Shown piece by piece: positions 62,501-64,000 of a stretch of 64,000 bases of DNA. Both the position numbers and the translations under genes were made by a program. The stretch lies in assembly GCA_964019165.1 (NCBI GenBank), contig OZ025279.1, forward strand, positions 134,001 through 198,000. The letters are read 5' to 3'. The stretch's first letter is position 1, and each line of letters starts with the position of its first letter. The notes beneath the pieces were generated by a model. That model saw only the letters and a program-made list of their open reading frames with translations, ran no database searches and was not told the origin of the DNA. Origin of the DNA: Mastigias papua. Lineage: Eukaryota; Cnidaria; Scyphozoa; Rhizostomeae; Mastigiidae.

Positions 62501-64000
62501 TTTGTGCGCTTCTCTGAGGCAGGAATTTCGAGAATACTTTGAACGATATCTGTGCTCGCTCCTCCAACAAATCCAACAGTAATGAATAAATAATCATTTA
62601 GGTACTCGGCGGCAAGTAACTGAATCTTTTCAGGAAATGTTGCACTTAACATAAGAGTTTGCCTTTCACACTTTGGAGGCATATTGGATGACCCAACAAT
62701 TTCTCTAATGACCTCGTTAAAACCTAAGTCAAGCATACGATCTGCTTCATCTAAAATAAGGTATTGAATCTGAGACAATGAAACCTAGGACAGACAAGAA
62801 CTTGAATCAATGCCCATTGCGCCAACGCAGTTCTAAATCAACAATGACATGATAATCAACAAGAAAGGTCAGTTAATATTTAAATAAACATACTTTCTTA
62901 CGACGTTGTGGCACAAGCTTAATCAGTATGTGTGTGTGTGAGGGGTGGGGTTGGGTTGGGTGTGGGTGTGTGCGTGTGCGTGCGTGCGTGTACTTCAAAC
63001 AAATCAACAGCAGCGTGCACCACCCTTTCATGCTGAACATTTCTTATCGACCCTAGTAAACTATAAATCTTGTTTTGTGCCTGCTGAACTGAATAAATAT
63101 TGTTTTCCATTTTCCTCTAATCATGCTGTACAAGTTTTTCGACAATCTCATATTAGCAGAAAAAAGGCAAGCTATACTGAGTGAAAATTCCCTCAGATTC
63201 CATATTCCTTTACAAGAATTTACAAATTTACACTTACCTTTCCTCTGTTAATAAAATCGCTCAATCTTCCAGGAGTAGCAACAAGTATATCACAACCATC
63301 AGACAATTTACTCAACTGATGCGAGACATTCACTCCACCATAGATAACTATGATTCTTTGACTGCTCCCATAGGCAAACTTACGTGCTTCTAAGAATATC
63401 TGCACCGCCAATTCCCTTGTAGGAGCGATGACAAGTGCTTTAGGATATGCTATTTCACCAACATCTTGGTCATTGAACCCAGCAGTAAGTAAATTCGATA
63501 TCACAGGTAGAAGATAAGCAGCCTAAGAATTCAATGAAAAAAGATTACTGGGAATCAATAATAATTAAACACTATGTAAAAAGCTGTTCCATTTTCCTGC
63601 ATACGTTGTGACTCGCAGGGATTTTGTTCATCAGTGCTTAAAGTATAGAACTATTCAGTACTTAAAAATTGAAATCAAAAAAGATTTAATCTACTACCGT
63701 TTTTCCTGATCCCGTCTGTGCACAAGCCATAACGTCATTACCATTGAGAATTGCAGGTAAAGCGTGCTTCTGGATTGGAGTAGGTACATCATAACCAGCA
63801 CGACGAATATTTTCATCGCAAATTGAATGCAGCTTAGCGTCCCGAAATGAATCTATTCCCTGTGGTTTATCTTTACCAGTAACTTCCACAGGAATATTTT
63901 CATACTTTTGGAAATTTATTCCAGTATGTGATGTATCTCTGAAGATTTCTGATTCTTCCTCTAGAGGGGGTGGTGGTATGTAGGTGACCGGTCCTCGTGC
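56340..64000 (-). CDS. vasa: Vasa/DDX4 DEAD-box RNA helicase gene, 3' part, 7 exons visible (partial)
   Basis: ATP-dependent RNA helicase of germ-line and stem cells, acting in cytoplasmic germ granules. Exons on the minus strand: >64000-63698, 63522-63238, 62784-62475, 61652-61553, 61274-61004, 59580-59476 and 56507-56340. All introns are GT-AG and the phases fit throughout. Motifs in order: YIPPP, Q motif ([11 protein letters not shown]), I (AQTGSGKT), Ia (PTRELA), GG, Ib (TPGR), II (DEAD), III (SAT), IV (VFVETK), V (ARGLDI) and VI (HRIGRTGR). Vasa rather than DDX3/PL10 is indicated by [21 protein letters not shown] and VPDWLEEIA. The N-terminal region is outside the window. The final exon is less certain than the others. 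Confidence 0.92.
56752..57055. repeat. 145-bp tandem duplication in the last vasa intron
   Basis: The unit starting AAAATCGACAATAAATGCAA recurs after 145 bp with hardly any change (about two copies). Confidence 0.9.
57740..58160 (-). pseudogene. LINE ORF2 C-terminal fragment in vasa intron
   Basis: The minus strand reads [20 protein letters not shown], then [20 protein letters not shown] across a frameshift, and later [20 protein letters not shown] and [15 protein letters not shown]. These are the H-R-L--KIN-IHERALRI, S-EELL--D-S-SIH-RN-Q and LWNSLP--IR blocks of a common invertebrate LINE tail. Same strand as vasa, inside its last intron. Frameshifted, so dead. Confidence 0.75.
58976..59288. 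mobile_element. MITE with perfect 33-bp TIRs in vasa intron
   Basis: 58976-59008 (starting AGGGGTCAGTCATTTATAAC) is the exact reverse complement of 59256-59288. It is 313 bp and non-coding. The perfect TIRs suggest recent activity. No target duplication longer than 2-3 bp is evident. Confidence 0.8.
59476..59580 (-). CDS. vasa: vasa exon 6 (of those visible)
   Basis: Acceptor TTTTGCAG; phase 0 frame [20 protein letters not shown] to FSSRDKRA, then donor [18 protein letters not shown] is the Vasa-specific block after the helicase core. An alternative donor CCCG|GTAGTG lies 35 bp earlier. Confidence 0.85.
60520..60725. repeat. Minisatellite, about 30-bp unit, in vasa intron
   Basis: Repeated CTTCTTATTTTGCAATTGCAAAAC-like units, six to seven diverged copies. 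Confidence 0.85.
61004..61274 (-). CDS. vasa: vasa exon 5: helicase motifs IVa, V and VI
   Basis: Acceptor CTTTAG, donor AAG|GTAAAA; 271 nt. Contains [35 protein letters not shown] and [14 protein letters not shown]. The usual G in the GDRSQ block is replaced by S, from the codon completed across the exon 4/5 junction. Confidence 0.95.
61407..61547. repeat. Direct tandem duplication, about 70 bp, in vasa intron
   Basis: The block ATACATAAAGAGCAAGTAAA to AAGGAAACATGGTATG is present twice, the second copy with ATATCAACAACTTC in place of ATAACAATAACTTC. Confidence 0.85.
61553..61652 (-). CDS. vasa: vasa exon 4: helicase motif IV
   Basis: Acceptor TTATAG, donor CAG|GTTTGT; 100 nt, entry phase 1, exit phase 2. 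Encodes [20 protein letters not shown] and [12 protein letters not shown]. Confidence 0.93.
62475..62784 (-). CDS. vasa: vasa exon 3: DEAD box and SAT motif
   Basis: Acceptor TCCTAG, donor CAG|GTTCAA; 310 nt, exit phase 1. Contains [34 protein letters not shown] and VGFVGGAS. The frame remains open past the donor to a stop at 62446, so the donor choice rests on phase and on continuity with exon 4. Confidence 0.93.
62930..62992. repeat. GT/GGGT microsatellite in vasa intron
   Basis: Imperfect TGTG and GGGTTGGG repeats. Confidence 0.9.
63238..63522 (-). CDS. vasa: vasa exon 2: motifs Ia, GG and Ib
   Basis: Acceptor TTCTTAG, donor AAG|GTAAGT; 285 nt, phase 0 both ends. Encodes [44 protein letters not shown] and [15 protein letters not shown]. 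Confidence 0.95.
63698..64000 (-). CDS. vasa: vasa exon 1 of those visible: YIPPP, Q motif and Walker A
   Basis: Open through the right edge of the window; donor ACG|GTAGTA after GSGKT, phase 0. Contains [31 protein letters not shown], the Q motif and [11 protein letters not shown]. The YIPPP block is the linker typical of Vasa and PL10 upstream of the helicase core. Confidence 0.95.

Overview
The window is animal (metazoan) nuclear DNA: AT-rich, mostly non-coding, packed with transposable elements, and carrying part of one multi-exon host gene. That gene, on the minus strand from about 56.3 kb past the right edge, encodes a Vasa/DDX4-type DEAD-box RNA helicase. Seven exons with consistent splice phases can be read (helicase core and C-terminus; the N-terminus lies outside). 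The mix of elements (K02A2.6-type Ty3 elements, Copia, a CR1-like LINE with an esterase ORF1, Academ-like, Harbinger, hAT and Penelope-like remnants) looks to me like a cnidarian or another marine invertebrate. That is an inference; the species cannot be named from the sequence.

Layout. 0.5 kb: a tRNA-Arg(ACG)-like gene. 2.1-3.3 kb: two LINE fragments. 4.6-8.3 kb: a hAT-like element with an 8-bp target duplication; inside it lies an element with long inverted arms, one arm split by a solo LTR. 9.28-33.68 kb: one Ty3/Gypsy element (A) expanded to 24.4 kb by nested insertions. These are a 1.4-kb TIR element (10.3-11.7 kb), a LINE/microsatellite insert (12.9-14.3 kb), a second Ty3/Gypsy element B in reverse (15.7-28.4 kb) and a third, intact Ty3/Gypsy element C (29.1-33.4 kb). 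B is itself split by an Academ-like DNA transposon (17.8-25.3 kb), which is split by a Copia element (20.6-25.2 kb). Target duplications are readable at every level, and LTR divergence falls with nesting depth (A 5/178, B 3/174, Copia 2/305, C 0/176).

35-44 kb: a 32-bp minisatellite, a 5'-truncated CR1-like LINE, then two adjacent Harbinger-type non-autonomous copies sharing one TAA. The second copy is split by a full-length CR1-like LINE (D, about 4.8 kb) with two open ORFs. ORF1 combines a SAMD1/KAT6A-like winged helix, a coiled coil and an SGNH esterase. 44-56 kb: decayed LINE, Penelope-like and hAT pieces, MITEs and simple repeats. 56.3-64 kb: the vasa gene, whose introns carry a perfect-TIR MITE, a LINE fragment and several tandem repeats.

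The only host protein gene I can support is vasa. Nearly all other coding sequence belongs to mobile elements. Element C and LINE D look intact; the Copia element has one frameshift and one stop; the rest are broken.
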